Source of the DNA: a bacterium
GTDB lineage: Bacteria; Eisenbacteria; RBG-16-71-46; CAIMUX01
NCBI GenBank assembly: GCA_030431975.1
Contig: JAUIHP010000012.1
Location: forward strand, 1 to 64,000
Reading direction: 5' to 3'
Length of the DNA stretch: 64,000 nucleotides
A model generated the notes under the pieces. That model did not search any database and was not told the DNA's origin. It saw only the letters and a list, made by a program, of their open reading frames with translations. Position numbers and translations under genes: made by a program. Of this stretch, positions 7,566-17,552 are shown one piece after another; the first letter of the stretch is position 1, and every line of letters starts with the position of its first letter.

Positions 7566-8963
7566 GTGACCCGAGTCTCCCCGACATCTGTGTCCTCCTC
7601 TCCGTCCGACTCGCCCCCGTCCTGGTGTCGAAATCGGACCTTGTATCAGGTGAACCTTCGTCAGTTCACGAAGGAAGGAACGCTTCGAGCTTTCGCGGAA
7701 CACCTGCCCCGCCTTGGTGACCTCGGGGTCGGAATTCTCTGGTTCATGCCGATTCATCCCATCGGCAAGGTCGGTCGCAAAGGCTCGCTCGGCAGCTACT
7801 ACGCCGTCCGGGACTACCGGCAGGTGAATCCGGAGTTCGGAACGCTCCGCGACTTCGACCGGGTCGTTCGACGGTGTCACGAACTCGACCTCAAAGTGAT
7901 TCTCGACTGGGTGCCGAACCACACAGCTTGGGATCATCGCTGGATCTCGGAACACCCCGAGTGGTACCGGCGGAACGACGAGGGAGCGATCGTCCCACCC
8001 GTCCCGGACTGGCGGGATGTGGCGCAACTCGACTACGGCCTCCAGGCAAGCACGCGACTCTCCCCGGCCCAGAGAGAACTGTGGTCGACGATGCAGCAGG
8101 AGATGGCCTTCTGGGTCGAAGACCACGGTGTCGACGGCTTTCGGTGTGACGTCGCCTCCTTTCTGCCGATGCGATTCTGGCGGGAGACGAGGCGAAAGCT
8201 TCGCCGGGCGGGACGCGAGCTGTTCTGGCTGGCGGAAGCGGACGGACCGGAGCTTCACGATCGCGCGTTCGACGCGAGCTACGGCTGGACCTTGCAACGC
8301 GGACTCGATGAGGTAGCCGCCGGCAAACTGGAGGGACGCACTCTGATTCGACGCCTGCGACGTGAGCAGAAAGAGTACCCTTCCCACGCCCTTCGCATGC
8401 AGATGACCTCGAACCACGACGCCAACTCCTGGGACGGGAGTGCACTGACCCGGCTGGGGGCGGCCGGAGCTGAGGCCGGCGCTGTTCTTTCCTTTGTCTT
8501 TCCGGGGATCCCCTTGATCTACGGCGGACAGGAAGCCGGACTCAGGCACCGCCTCGCGTTCTTCGAGAAGGACGAGATCCCGTGGGGTGAGCACCGCTTT
8601 CAGCGGCTCTACCGTGCGCTCGCGGGTTGGAGGCGAAACCACACGGCGCTGGCTTCGGATCCGAATGCAGGCTTCCGTTTCCTGCGAACGTCGGATGAAG
8701 ACACCCTGGCTTTCGTCCGAGAAAACGGCGACCAGACGTTAGTCGGCGTTTTCCTACTAAGGCCGCAGGCAGAGGTGACGGCGATTGAGGTCCACGGCCT
8801 CACCGAGATCGTCGCCTCAGAGCCTTCATCGAGTGGACTTCAGAGAATCCTGTCCCGCCAAGGCCGGGGCGGGAGCACGCCCCCCCGCCGAGTCTCGGTT
8901 CGTCGCGCCGGGCGTCTCCGTCTGTGCCTCGGCCCCTGGGGCTTTGCCGTGTGGACGACCTAG
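7566..8963 (+). CDS. Cytoplasmic GH13 alpha-glucan hydrolase (amylase/maltodextrinase-like)
   Basis: 465 aa, single GH13 (beta/alpha)8 domain with all three catalytic acids: D-G-F-R-C-D-V-A-S (nucleophile Asp), F-W-L-A-E-A-D (acid/base Glu) and T-S-N-H-D-A-N-S-W (transition-state Asp). W-V-P-N-H-T is conserved region I. It starts with a GTG preceded by AAAGG and has no signal peptide or lipobox, unlike every other GH13 in this window, so it should act in the cytoplasm on imported malto-oligosaccharides. It follows the terminator of the secreted protein and ends in the arm of a palindromic repeat shared with the giant lipoprotein gene. Hydrolase versus transferase activity cannot be decided from sequence. 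Confidence 0.85.
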   Translation: MTRVSPTSVSSSPSDSPPSWCRNRTLYQVNLRQFTKEGTLRAFAEHLPRLGDLGVGILWFMPIHPIGKVGRKGSLGSYYAVRDYRQVNPEFGTLRDFDRVVRRCHELDLKVILDWVPNHTAWDHRWISEHPEWYRRNDEGAIVPPVPDWRDVAQLDYGLQASTRLSPAQRELWSTMQQEMAFWVEDHGVDGFRCDVASFLPMRFWRETRRKLRRAGRELFWLAEADGPELHDRAFDASYGWTLQRGLDEVAAGKLEGRTLIRRLRREQKEYPSHALRMQMTSNHDANSWDGSALTRLGAAGAEAGAVLSFVFPGIPLIYGGQEAGLRHRLAFFEKDEIPWGEHRFQRLYRALAGWRRNHTALASDPNAGFRFLRTSDEDTLAFVRENGDQTLVGVFLLRPQAEVTAIEVHGLTEIVASEPSSSGLQRILSRQGRGGSTPPRRVSVRRAGRLRLCLGPWGFAVWTT

Positions 8964-8964
8964 A

Positions 8965-9020
8965 GCCGACCTATTCATGAAGGTCTACTGCGGTGGCGAC
9001 CTTCGCGAATGCTCGGGTTA
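8965..9020. repeat. Dispersed palindromic element, copy 1
   Basis: Imperfect inverted repeat: arm ...ATTCATGAAGGTC (to 8985), loop TACTGCGGTGGC (8986-8997), arm GACCTTCGCGAAT... (from 8998). The second copy at 35957-36018, read on the opposite strand, shares 11 of 12 loop bases and most of both arms. The element fills the gap between two convergent genes, and its right end carries the TAA stop of the leftward lipoprotein gene (9018-9020). It may act as a bidirectional terminator. Confidence 0.75.
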
Positions 9021-12000
9021 GGGAGACGCCTCGGTGATCGTGAAGCTCTCGGCCGCCTCGTCAAAGGTGAAGATGTAGTCCCCATCCCCCGGGAGTACGA
9101 CGTTGATCCAGTTGACGAACCTCCAGTCGCAGAACGGAGCCGTGACAACGCCACCCGCTTCCAACGTCAACGTCTTTGAATCGCAGCTGCCGCGCTGGGT
9201 ATCGGTCTTGAGGACGTCATCCAGCCGGAAGTTGAAACTCAGCGTCTGGTTTCCGAGTTCACTCGCCTGAATCGTCAACGTGTCCGCCCAGACACAGTTC
9301 CCCAGATGCGACATGTGGGGTCCCTGACCTTCGGGCGGATAGTTGTTGAAGTTCCCGACGATCTCGACCGCCGAGGAAGGCGTGCACTCGATCAACTTCT
9401 GCAACGTGATGAGACCCGCGGTCGCCGTTTCCTCGGCGTTCACGGTTACATCCTCGAATCGGGAAGTCTCGTACCCCGGCGCGGAGGCTTCGATGTCGTA
9501 AACTCCCGCCGGAAGGTCTTCGATGAGATAGCTTCCGTCCGACCCCGCGACGGACTGGCCTTCCTGTCGTGTCGTACCGTCGACGAAGGCGCGCACCGTC
9601 GTTACCGGCGGCGTCCCCGGAGAGTCGCTCCACGCCACCATCCCGGCGACGGACCCCGGCAGTTGCAACGACACCGGTGTGATGGTCAGGGTCTGTTCTT
9701 CTTCGTTGAAGCGGAACTCGTAGTCGCCCGGATTGGGGAACCAAACCCGAAGGGCCGGACCGTCGTTGGCCGAACATACAGGCCCGCTGGTGAAGAGTGT
9801 GTCGGCTTCACTGGTACAGCTTCCGTAGTCCGGCGGAGTGCCCCACGCTGCGCCGGTCCGCAGCTTCATGAAGTGCGTGCCGCCGCCGGTTCCGATACTC
9901 ACCGTCACCGTGTCCACGAATAGACAGCTCTCGAGCTGCGTCATCGGATCGGCATCGACGTTCCAGTTGTTGAAGTCGCCCAAGACCTGAACGATGTCGC
10001 TCACCGGCTCGCAAACTTCCAAGCGGACCAGGCTGAGAGATCCGACTGCGGTCTCCTCTCCCTCGACGACGACCACATCTTCTACGACCAGGCTCTCGTA
10101 CCCGAAAGCTCGGATCTCCAGATCGTAGGTACCGCCGAAGACGTTCTCGATGACGAAGTCGCCCTCCGAGTTGCTGAGAGTCGAGTGAACGACACTCCCG
10201 GATTCGTCCTTCAGTTCGATCGTCGCCGCCGGATTGGGATCGGGGTCGTCCGAAAAGGAAACGCTACCCGAAACGGTCCCCAGCTCGACCGAACTGAGCA
10301 GCCGGATCGCAAAGGTCCGGTTCTCTTCGTTGAGCGTGAACTCGTACTCACCGGTCTCCGGGAAGTAGACACGCATCGCCGGACCGTCGTTGGCCGGACA
10401 AACGGCTTCACCGCCGAAGAGAGTGTCAGCCTCGCTCGTACAGCTGCCGAAGTCCGACGGCGTACCCCACGAGTCGCCGGTTCGGAACTTCATGAAGCGC
10501 GTCGCGCCGCCCGTGGCCACGGCGACCTGCACCGTGTCGATGAACATACAGTCACCGAGCCGTGTCATCGGGTCGGCCGTGGTGTCCCAGTTGTTGAACT
10601 CACCCACCACCTGGACGATCTCCGAGATCGGCTCGCAGGTCTTGGACAGTTCCAGGCTTACGTTCCCGATGTCCGTGATCTCTTCCGCGGTCACGCTTTG
10701 CCCGGTGACAAGTTGATCCACGAAACCGAAAGCCTCCACGGAAACGTCGTAGGTTCCGACCGGAATACTTTCAATGAGGAAAGCGCCGGAGGCATCCGTG
10801 GTTCCCGTGGCCACGCCCTCACCTGTGCCGGCTCGCAGGACGCGAACGGTCGCCGTCGGAAGCGGATCCGGGTCACCCGCAAAGCTCACCGTACCGGAGA
10901 GCCCCCCAAGCTCGACCTTTCCGAGCAGGGTGATCTCGTAAGTGAGCGCGGCCTCGTTGACCTGGAAGCGATAGTCGCCGGTCGTCGGGAAGACGACCGG
11001 GAACGCCGGTGCGTCTCCGCCGCCCAGACAGACGTCGCCGCTCAACGTGAGGGTGTCGGTTTCAGCGCCACAGTGAGCGAAGTCGTCGGAAAGCCCCCAA
11101 TCCCCGCCCGTCCGGAACTTGAAGAAGAAACGGGATCCACCCTCCGCCGTCACCACCGTCAGCGTGTCTTCCCAAAGGCAGGCTTCGACCTCGGTCATCT
11201 GCCCCAGCGGAGTCCACTCATTGAAGTCCCCGAGGACCTCGACGATCTCGTATTCGGACTCACAACCGGCAACCAATGTGATCGGGTCGACGGTGACGAA
11301 GTCGCCGTTGGTGAACGCGATGTCTTCGATCTGTCCCGAAAGATATCCCGGCGCCGAGACTTCCAGGTCGTAGACACCGTCGGCCAAGCCTGTCAGGACA
11401 TAGGTTCCGGTCTCATCCGTCATCGCGGTACCCGCTACCGTGCCGGCTTCGGAGAGCGCAACCACCGTGGCCACTGGAAGCGGATCCGGCGAGCCTTCGA
11501 AGAGAACCGTTCCCCGGACCTCCCCGGCTTGGGACGAAACGTCGTTGGTTCCGAGATCGACGGCTTCCGAGCCGACGACGACGGAACTGATGTGGAAGTC
11601 CTGATAGCCCTGGGCGACGATGATGACCTCATAGGTCCCTTCGCCGAGTCCGTCGATTTCGAAGGAGCCGTCCTGCGAGTTGACCGTTGCCAGCGGCGCT
11701 TCGGCCTCGGTGAGAATGAAGTACTGCGCCGGGTTCGAAGATTCATTGAGAAAGGCGTAGTAGGAGGCGGTCGCCGGTACCTCTGCCTGAAGATCAGGTC
11801 CGTTGGCAATGCGAGGAGCGTCACCGCTCAGTCCGCTCGCCGTACCGGTTCCGACGAAGTCGGCTGGGACGTTCCAGGCCGCGTCGGTGACAAACTTCCA
11901 CGTGATCGGACCGGAGCTCAGCTCGATCTGGTCCGTCCAAACGCAACCGCCGAGGTAGCGCATCCCCGGTGTTGTCGACCACAGAGACTCGTCCCAGTCA

Positions 12001-12305
12001 TTCATCTCGCCGGTGATGTGAATCGTCGAAACATCGGTCACACAGGACGAGTCGAAGTTGCGGACCGCGTAGACCGTGGCCTCCACTCCCCCGGTCGTTC
12101 CGTCGAAGGTGAGAACTCCGGCGATGGAACCATCACCGGTCTCGATGACGTCCCCGCCGTCGGAAGGTGGCTGAAGAAAGAGATCACTGTCCGATTCGGA
12201 GCAGCCCATCCACGGAAGTATGAGAGCGCTGAGCAGCGCCGCCAAGAAGACCCGGGGTCCTGCGCCTGATCTGTGATTCATGTGATTCCCGTCGAAGCGT
12301 GTCAT
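9018..12305 (-). CDS. Giant surface lipoprotein with five carbohydrate-binding-like modules alternating with carboxypeptidase-regulatory-like domains
   Basis: ~1095 aa. After the signal sequence (L-I-L-P-W-M-G-C, Cys ~35) come five homologous modules at about residues 88-200, 346-462, 556-672, 764-877 and 973-1095. Each has V-x-G-[DE]-F-N-[NE]-W near its start, a later cysteine-plus-W-x-D segment, L/F-x-F-R-T-x-x-x-W, a T-L-x-x-G stretch and D-Y-x-F-x-x-N/D-E at its end. This resembles SusE/SusF or CBM48-type starch modules. Between them are beta-sandwich domains of the CarboxypepD_reg type (G-x-V-x-G-x-V ... G-x-F-x-I-x-x-[IL] ... G-x-Y-D-[LIV]-x-x-x-[AG]-x-G-[YF]). The first such domain is split by module 1. 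No catalytic residues are seen. I chose the ATG at 12305 (GGAAGGA upstream) over a GTG at 12347. It is the last gene of the six-gene operon and probably an alpha-glucan-holding arm outside the outer membrane. Confidence 0.8.
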   Translation of the reverse strand: MTRFDGNHMNHRSGAGPRVFLAALLSALILPWMGCSESDSDLFLQPPSDGGDVIETGDGSIAGVLTFDGTTGGVEATVYAVRNFDSSCVTDVSTIHITGEMNDWDESLWSTTPGMRYLGGCVWTDQIELSSGPITWKFVTDAAWNVPADFVGTGTASGLSGDAPRIANGPDLQAEVPATASYYAFLNESSNPAQYFILTEAEAPLATVNSQDGSFEIDGLGEGTYEVIIVAQGYQDFHISSVVVGSEAVDLGTNDVSSQAGEVRGTVLFEGSPDPLPVATVVALSEAGTVAGTAMTDETGTYVLTGLADGVYDLEVSAPGYLSGQIEDIAFTNGDFVTVDPITLVAGCESEYEIVEVLGDFNEWTPLGQMTEVEACLWEDTLTVVTAEGGSRFFFKFRTGGDWGLSDDFAHCGAETDTLTLSGDVCLGGGDAPAFPVVFPTTGDYRFQVNEAALTYEITLLGKVELGGLSGTVSFAGDPDPLPTATVRVLRAGTGEGVATGTTDASGAFLIESIPVGTYDVSVEAFGFVDQLVTGQSVTAEEITDIGNVSLELSKTCEPISEIVQVVGEFNNWDTTADPMTRLGDCMFIDTVQVAVATGGATRFMKFRTGDSWGTPSDFGSCTSEADTLFGGEAVCPANDGPAMRVYFPETGEYEFTLNEENRTFAIRLLSSVELGTVSGSVSFSDDPDPNPAATIELKDESGSVVHSTLSNSEGDFVIENVFGGTYDLEIRAFGYESLVVEDVVVVEGEETAVGSLSLVRLEVCEPVSDIVQVLGDFNNWNVDADPMTQLESCLFVDTVTVSIGTGGGTHFMKLRTGAAWGTPPDYGSCTSEADTLFTSGPVCSANDGPALRVWFPNPGDYEFRFNEEEQTLTITPVSLQLPGSVAGMVAWSDSPGTPPVTTVRAFVDGTTRQEGQSVAGSDGSYLIEDLPAGVYDIEASAPGYETSRFEDVTVNAEETATAGLITLQKLIECTPSSAVEIVGNFNNYPPEGQGPHMSHLGNCVWADTLTIQASELGNQTLSFNFRLDDVLKTDTQRGSCDSKTLTLEAGGVVTAPFCDWRFVNWINVVLPGDGDYIFTFDEAAESFTITEASP

Positions 12306-12358
12306 CTTGCAGTCATCCTTCCGGCGGACGGCGTCCAGGCGCGCCACTTGTTATGGCG

Positions 12359-12784
12359 CTAGTCCACGATGAGAACGGAGTTGAAACCTCCGAAACCGTC
12401 GTCGCTCCGCTGCGGATTGTTCGGATCTTCTTTCCAGTTCTGTTCGTCGATGACGAACTTGTATTCGTAACGCCCCGGTTTGAGATCGACGAGCAGCTCC
12501 CACACTCCGTCCCCGTCAGAGTCCGACATTTCCCCAATCCGGTAGCTGCCTGTTTCCCCCTGGCCGTTGCACCAGTTGTTCTCTTCCCAACTGCCGCAAA
12601 GCTGAACGACCTGAGCCGACGGGCTCGAGAAACGAAACTCGAATCCGCCCTCGACACGTTGGGGCGGCGGCAGCCTTTTCTTGATGAAGTCCAGGTGGGC
12701 CGCACAACCGGACATGAGCGGAAGGCAGGCCAGTAGGAACATTCCGACTCGGAACTTGGTACTCATGGTTCTCATGCGTCGCAT
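12359..12784 (-). CDS. Small lipoprotein consisting of one glycogen-binding (CBM48/AMPK-beta-like) domain
   Basis: ~141 aa. The N-terminus (basic residues, L-L-A-C-L-P-L-M-S-G-C) is a lipoprotein signal, and the remaining ~95 residues are one isoamylase-early-set/CBM48 domain: V-Q-L-C-G-S-W-E-E-N-N-W, D-G-V-W-E-L-x-V-D-L-x-P-G-R-Y-E-Y-K-F-V-I-D, then D-D-G-F-G-G-x-N-S-V-L at the C-terminus. There is no enzyme domain. The start is 3 bp after the stop of the CBM48-barrel gene, so translation is coupled; the stop is 53 bp from the giant lipoprotein start. It is probably an outer-membrane-anchored accessory that binds glycogen, starch or long maltodextrin. Confidence 0.85.
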   Translation of the reverse strand: MRRMRTMSTKFRVGMFLLACLPLMSGCAAHLDFIKKRLPPPQRVEGGFEFRFSSPSAQVVQLCGSWEENNWCNGQGETGSYRIGEMSDSDGDGVWELLVDLKPGRYEYKFVIDEQNWKEDPNNPQRSDDGFGGFNSVLIVD

Positions 12785-12787
12785 GGC

Positions 12788-14986
12788 TCAGAACTCCAGT
12801 CGGGCTTCGAACTGAACCCGGTTCTCATCTTCGAGCAACTCCTCGCCGCGACGGATGGCATTGCCGAGTTCCAGGAAGTCATCCCGGGCCGTTGTGGCGT
12901 TGGCACCCGAACCGAAGAGAAAGAGGTCGCGGCCGATGTAATCGTACTCGTTGACCGGCCCGTCGATCGCATACGGATCGACGCCCCAGCTCACGGCGAG
13001 GCTCACTCCGTCTACCGGCTCGTAGGCGACCTCGAAGAACGTAGAGAAGAAGCTTTCCTCGAGCCCGAGCACCGGAACGTCGTAGCGAACCAGGCGATTG
13101 TCCCAGTAGATTCCCCAGTCCCTCACGATCCGGCTGCGTACCTGAAACAGCGACTCGAAGTACTTGGGAGTCTTCCCGATCCCCTCACTTCCCAAAGTGC
13201 CCTTGTAGCTCAGGTCGACTTCCTTCCCCTCGTGAACGCGCAGGGTCAGATCGGGTCGCCAAATGAACGCGTCGCTGCCACCGAGCAGAGTCAGACGGTC
13301 GTAGGAGACCTCGTGTTCGTCGTACTCCAGCCAGAAGTTGGCGCGATCGAACCACATCTGCGTTTCCCAGGGACTCCGTTGATCGTAATCGAAGAGGAAG
13401 AGTTCACAATCAAGTCCCGCCCGGCCCGGAACGCCCAGCCCGGGAACGCTCTTCCACTGCCGGTCGAGATCGAGACGCAGGATGGACATGGAGTTCTCGA
13501 CGTTCTCGACGAGCCCGGTCAGGATCGGAGAGAGATCGTGATCCTGGTACTCCCACGAAAAGCCACCATCGAGACCGAGCCACCCCTTGCTCATCCGCAG
13601 TCCCAGGTAGACGCGCTGGCTCTCATCGAGGTCGACTTCGTCCAACGCAGCGGCTTCCGATTCCGCCTGAACGAGGACTGCGGTCGTGTCCCCATCGATC
13701 TGCGTCGTCAACTCGACATCCGAGGTGGTCACGCCTGAGAAGTCGCCCAACTGCGACTTGCCGCGAAGGTACTCCCCTTCGAGCTTCCACTCAGAGCCGA
13801 TCTCCAACGACGCCTCTCCACCCCCGGCCAGCCAACGTTCCCGGCTGTTCTCCACCGTCGTGAATTGCCCCTGCGTTCTTCCCGAGTCGGTCAGATCGCG
13901 ATCGAAGAAGACAAGAGAGCCCGGGCGATAGCCGCGGTCGAGCCGGAACAGGGCACCAACGGAAAGAGGTTGATCGATGGCATCGGACAAGTCGCGTCGC
14001 AGCCATGCGGCCAGGACGTCTTCGCCGCCATTCGCCTGAGTGGTCGCGTAGGCCGAGACCGTGTTCTCCTGGAACTGGAACCGTCCGTCCTGAAAGCGAA
14101 CCGTTTCATAGACGGAAGCGAGCAGGACGTCATCGTCCGTTCCCGGGAATCCGGAGTCCGTGTCCGAGTCGTCGGTGTAGAGCAACTCCCCGACGAAACC
14201 GGCGAACTCACGGCGGACCCGGGCTCCCGCGGTTCCGAAACCGTAGGCGTGGTCGTAGATCCCGACATTTCCAACCAGACTCAAGGGGTCATTCGAATGA
14301 ACCAGGCCTTCGTTGTCCCAGGCCTGAACGAAGATGTCGCTGTTGTCGAGGACCAGGGACCCGCGATCGAAGTTGAGGCGGGTCTCGAAGAACTCCAGGT
14401 TCTCGGCTTCATTGTTGATGTTGGCGAGGAAGTGAGCGTCGAGGTCGTCGTTCACGCGGACGTCGAAGTCGACGTCGAAATCGAGGTTGGGCCGATCCAG
14501 TTCGAACCGGTCCTGCGCGTCGTCCTTTCGGTACTGGTAGAGAGCGATCGCGCGTCCGCCAACCAGAATCTTCGGACTCAAACCGGTATTTGACGTGGCC
14601 TTCATTTCGGCAAGAGAACCATCGGCTCCGATGCTGAGCCCGGAGTTTCCATAGTCTCCGACCGTAGCGGGATTGTCCGGGTCAGCAATCCACTGTCCGT
14701 CGACGACAAACTTGTACTCATGCTCTCCGGGTTCCAGTGAGACCACGACGGACCAGGCGCCGTCGGCCCCCTGCGTCATGACGTTCGCCGTCGTGCTCCA
14801 ATTATTGAAGCCTCCGGCCAGGGCAACTTCACGCGCTCGCGAGTCCGAGTAGCTGAAACGGATGCCCCCATCGACCACTTCGGTGGCAGCCTTCGACGGT
14901 GACCACGTCGCGAAGAGGCAGAGTAGGGTTAGAACCACCACGCTCCCGACGCGATTCGTTGATCTAATTTCTGCCACTCGCTGCAT
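12788..14986 (-). CDS. Outer-membrane beta-barrel with an N-terminal glycogen-binding (CBM48) domain
   Basis: 732 aa. Signal peptide to about residue 33, then a complete CBM48/AMPK-beta-like domain (~34-124: V-A-L-A-G-G-F-N-N-W, D-G-A-W-S-V-V-V-S-L-x-P-G-E-H-E-Y-K-F-V-V-D-G-Q-W, D-P-D-N-P). The remaining ~600 residues are short alternating amphipathic strands rich in Tyr/Trp/Phe and acidic turns with no long hydrophobic helix, ending F-E-A-R-L-E-F; the terminal Phe is the usual Bam recognition signal. I know no named family with this architecture. TGATG overlap with the upstream barrel gene implies obligate co-expression. Likely role: a porin or scaffold that captures alpha-glucan chains at its mouth. 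The CBM48 could instead face the periplasm. Confidence 0.75.
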   Translation of the reverse strand: MQRVAEIRSTNRVGSVVVLTLLCLFATWSPSKAATEVVDGGIRFSYSDSRAREVALAGGFNNWSTTANVMTQGADGAWSVVVSLEPGEHEYKFVVDGQWIADPDNPATVGDYGNSGLSIGADGSLAEMKATSNTGLSPKILVGGRAIALYQYRKDDAQDRFELDRPNLDFDVDFDVRVNDDLDAHFLANINNEAENLEFFETRLNFDRGSLVLDNSDIFVQAWDNEGLVHSNDPLSLVGNVGIYDHAYGFGTAGARVRREFAGFVGELLYTDDSDTDSGFPGTDDDVLLASVYETVRFQDGRFQFQENTVSAYATTQANGGEDVLAAWLRRDLSDAIDQPLSVGALFRLDRGYRPGSLVFFDRDLTDSGRTQGQFTTVENSRERWLAGGGEASLEIGSEWKLEGEYLRGKSQLGDFSGVTTSDVELTTQIDGDTTAVLVQAESEAAALDEVDLDESQRVYLGLRMSKGWLGLDGGFSWEYQDHDLSPILTGLVENVENSMSILRLDLDRQWKSVPGLGVPGRAGLDCELFLFDYDQRSPWETQMWFDRANFWLEYDEHEVSYDRLTLLGGSDAFIWRPDLTLRVHEGKEVDLSYKGTLGSEGIGKTPKYFESLFQVRSRIVRDWGIYWDNRLVRYDVPVLGLEESFFSTFFEVAYEPVDGVSLAVSWGVDPYAIDGPVNEYDYIGRDLFLFGSGANATTARDDFLELGNAIRRGEELLEDENRVQFEARLEF

Positions 14987-16568
14987 CAGAAAGTCCCCTT
15001 GATGATGAACTTGAGCATCTCTTCCTGCTCGGCGCTTCCCGCAAGATCTCCGTCGTCCACCGGATTCGGGGTATCCCCAATCCAGCTCGGACCGTATTCG
15101 AGGAAGACCTCCATGTTCCCGCGAGGGCGATACTGCAGTTGGGAGAAGATCCCTTTGCGCAGACGGGTCGGATCGTTCCCGAACGTGTATCGGGAGTAGA
15201 GCTTGAGCGTGCTCGTCAGGTTGACCGAAGTCTCCAGCGAGGCCAGCTCCTTCTGAAACTCCGTATCGATGTCCTTGATCTTTCCCTGGATGCGCATCCA
15301 GGCCAGGCGGGTCTCGACCTGAACCTCGGCAAAGAGGTCCCGATTGCTCGTAATCTGCGGACCGCGGTCACTACGAACCCGGTCCCATTTGTCGAAGTAG
15401 GCGAACTTCGAGGTGAAGCCGTTGACGTACTCCGTATAGAGCTCGGCGTAGAACTGTCGCGTCTGCCGGTCCTCGAAGAAACGGCGTTCCCGTGCCGCAT
15501 AGTTGGCCGTGAGCGTGATCGCTCGGGCCGGGACAAGGTACCAGGTATTGAGGAAGAATCCCTGCTCGTCACTTCCCCCGTCCCCGAACGGGTTGTTGTT
15601 GAAGTTCTCGAGTGGATTGACGTAGCCGCGGCCGATGTACCAAACGAGCGGAACCATGTTGTAGTAACCGGTTCGCGCGTTGCCGACCCGTAGTGTCCGC
15701 AATTCCATCCTGAGCTGACTGTCGGCGGGCAGCCAGCGATCGGGACGCCCGAACGTGAAGTCGCCGAGCGACGCGCTCCCTTCTTCGTGCTGCGGAACTC
15801 CCCGTGACCGGCTGTCCGCGTATTCGAGAAGCAGCGACATGTCCCGGCCGAACTTGAAGCGGAAGTCTCCCGCCCAAATCTCCTGAAAGTTGTGCCCGAT
15901 GTCAGCCTGGTTGTCCTCTCGGTCGTTCCGGCGCCCATAGGTAAATCCGGCGCGAAGTCGGTCACCGAACAGTTCCCGGCGAGAACGAAAAACCCAGGCG
16001 TCATCCGTTCCGACCGGCGCTCCTTGTTCCGCCCCCGTGTTCGGCTGGGACTGACCGCTGAAGTCGCTGAAGATGAGGTTGGCTTCGGTACGGGTACCGT
16101 CCCGCAGATCGATACGAACGCCTTGCGAGTTGCCGCCATCCGTGAGGTTGCCGGGATTGACGATCTCGATGAGATGCCGTTCGACCCAGTAGCGATCCTG
16201 TCGTTGAAAGAGACGCACACCGGTCTCGAGGTCGTTGTGCTTCCACTCGTAGTAGAGGTGGCTTTCCCGATACTGAAAGACCGGACGCCGGGTGTTGTTG
16301 CGGTCGTTCCAGTCGGCTTCGAATTTGAGGAAAGCCTCGGTATTGGCAAAGGGCGAGGAAAGGAGACGAAACTGCGCCCCGGTCCAGGTATCGTTGTTGT
16401 TGAAGTCGAAATCCCACTCGTAGGACCGCTGGGTCTTGCGGGCATCGAGCATGAGCTGGTACTCGCCCTCGAGCCGGGTAATCGCCGCCTCCGCCGGTTC
16501 TGTCACGACGCCGAAGACAATGGCCAGTCCTGCGGCGACCGAAGCCCGCCGTCCAAGTCGTGCGCGGT

Positions 16569-16575
<7 letters not shown>
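14986..16575 (-). CDS. Predicted outer-membrane beta-barrel protein, alpha-glucan operon
   Basis: 529 aa with a signal peptide (A-G-L-A-I-V-F-G ... A-E-A, cleavage ~30). The mature protein is entirely strand-like (Y-E-W-D-F-D-F-N-N-N-D-T-W, F-R-L-L-S-S-P, Y-Y-E-W-K, and regular [FYLW]-x-[FYLW] alternation) and ends F-I-I-K-G-T-F with a terminal aromatic, as in Bam substrates. There is no plug domain and no TonB box, so it is not SusC-like. It overlaps the PorV-like gene by 7 bases upstream and the CBM48-barrel gene by one base downstream. A channel for malto-oligosaccharides is the simplest inference; an alginate/DUF1302-type exporter barrel would look similar. Confidence 0.7.

Positions 16576-17548
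<973 letters not shown>

Positions 17549-17552
<4 letters not shown>

Noticed and set aside
10185-12269. Long open frame on the plus strand
   Set aside because: Exactly antisense to the giant lipoprotein gene; Arg/Val/Asp-rich translation with no domain or signal. A by-product of high GC.
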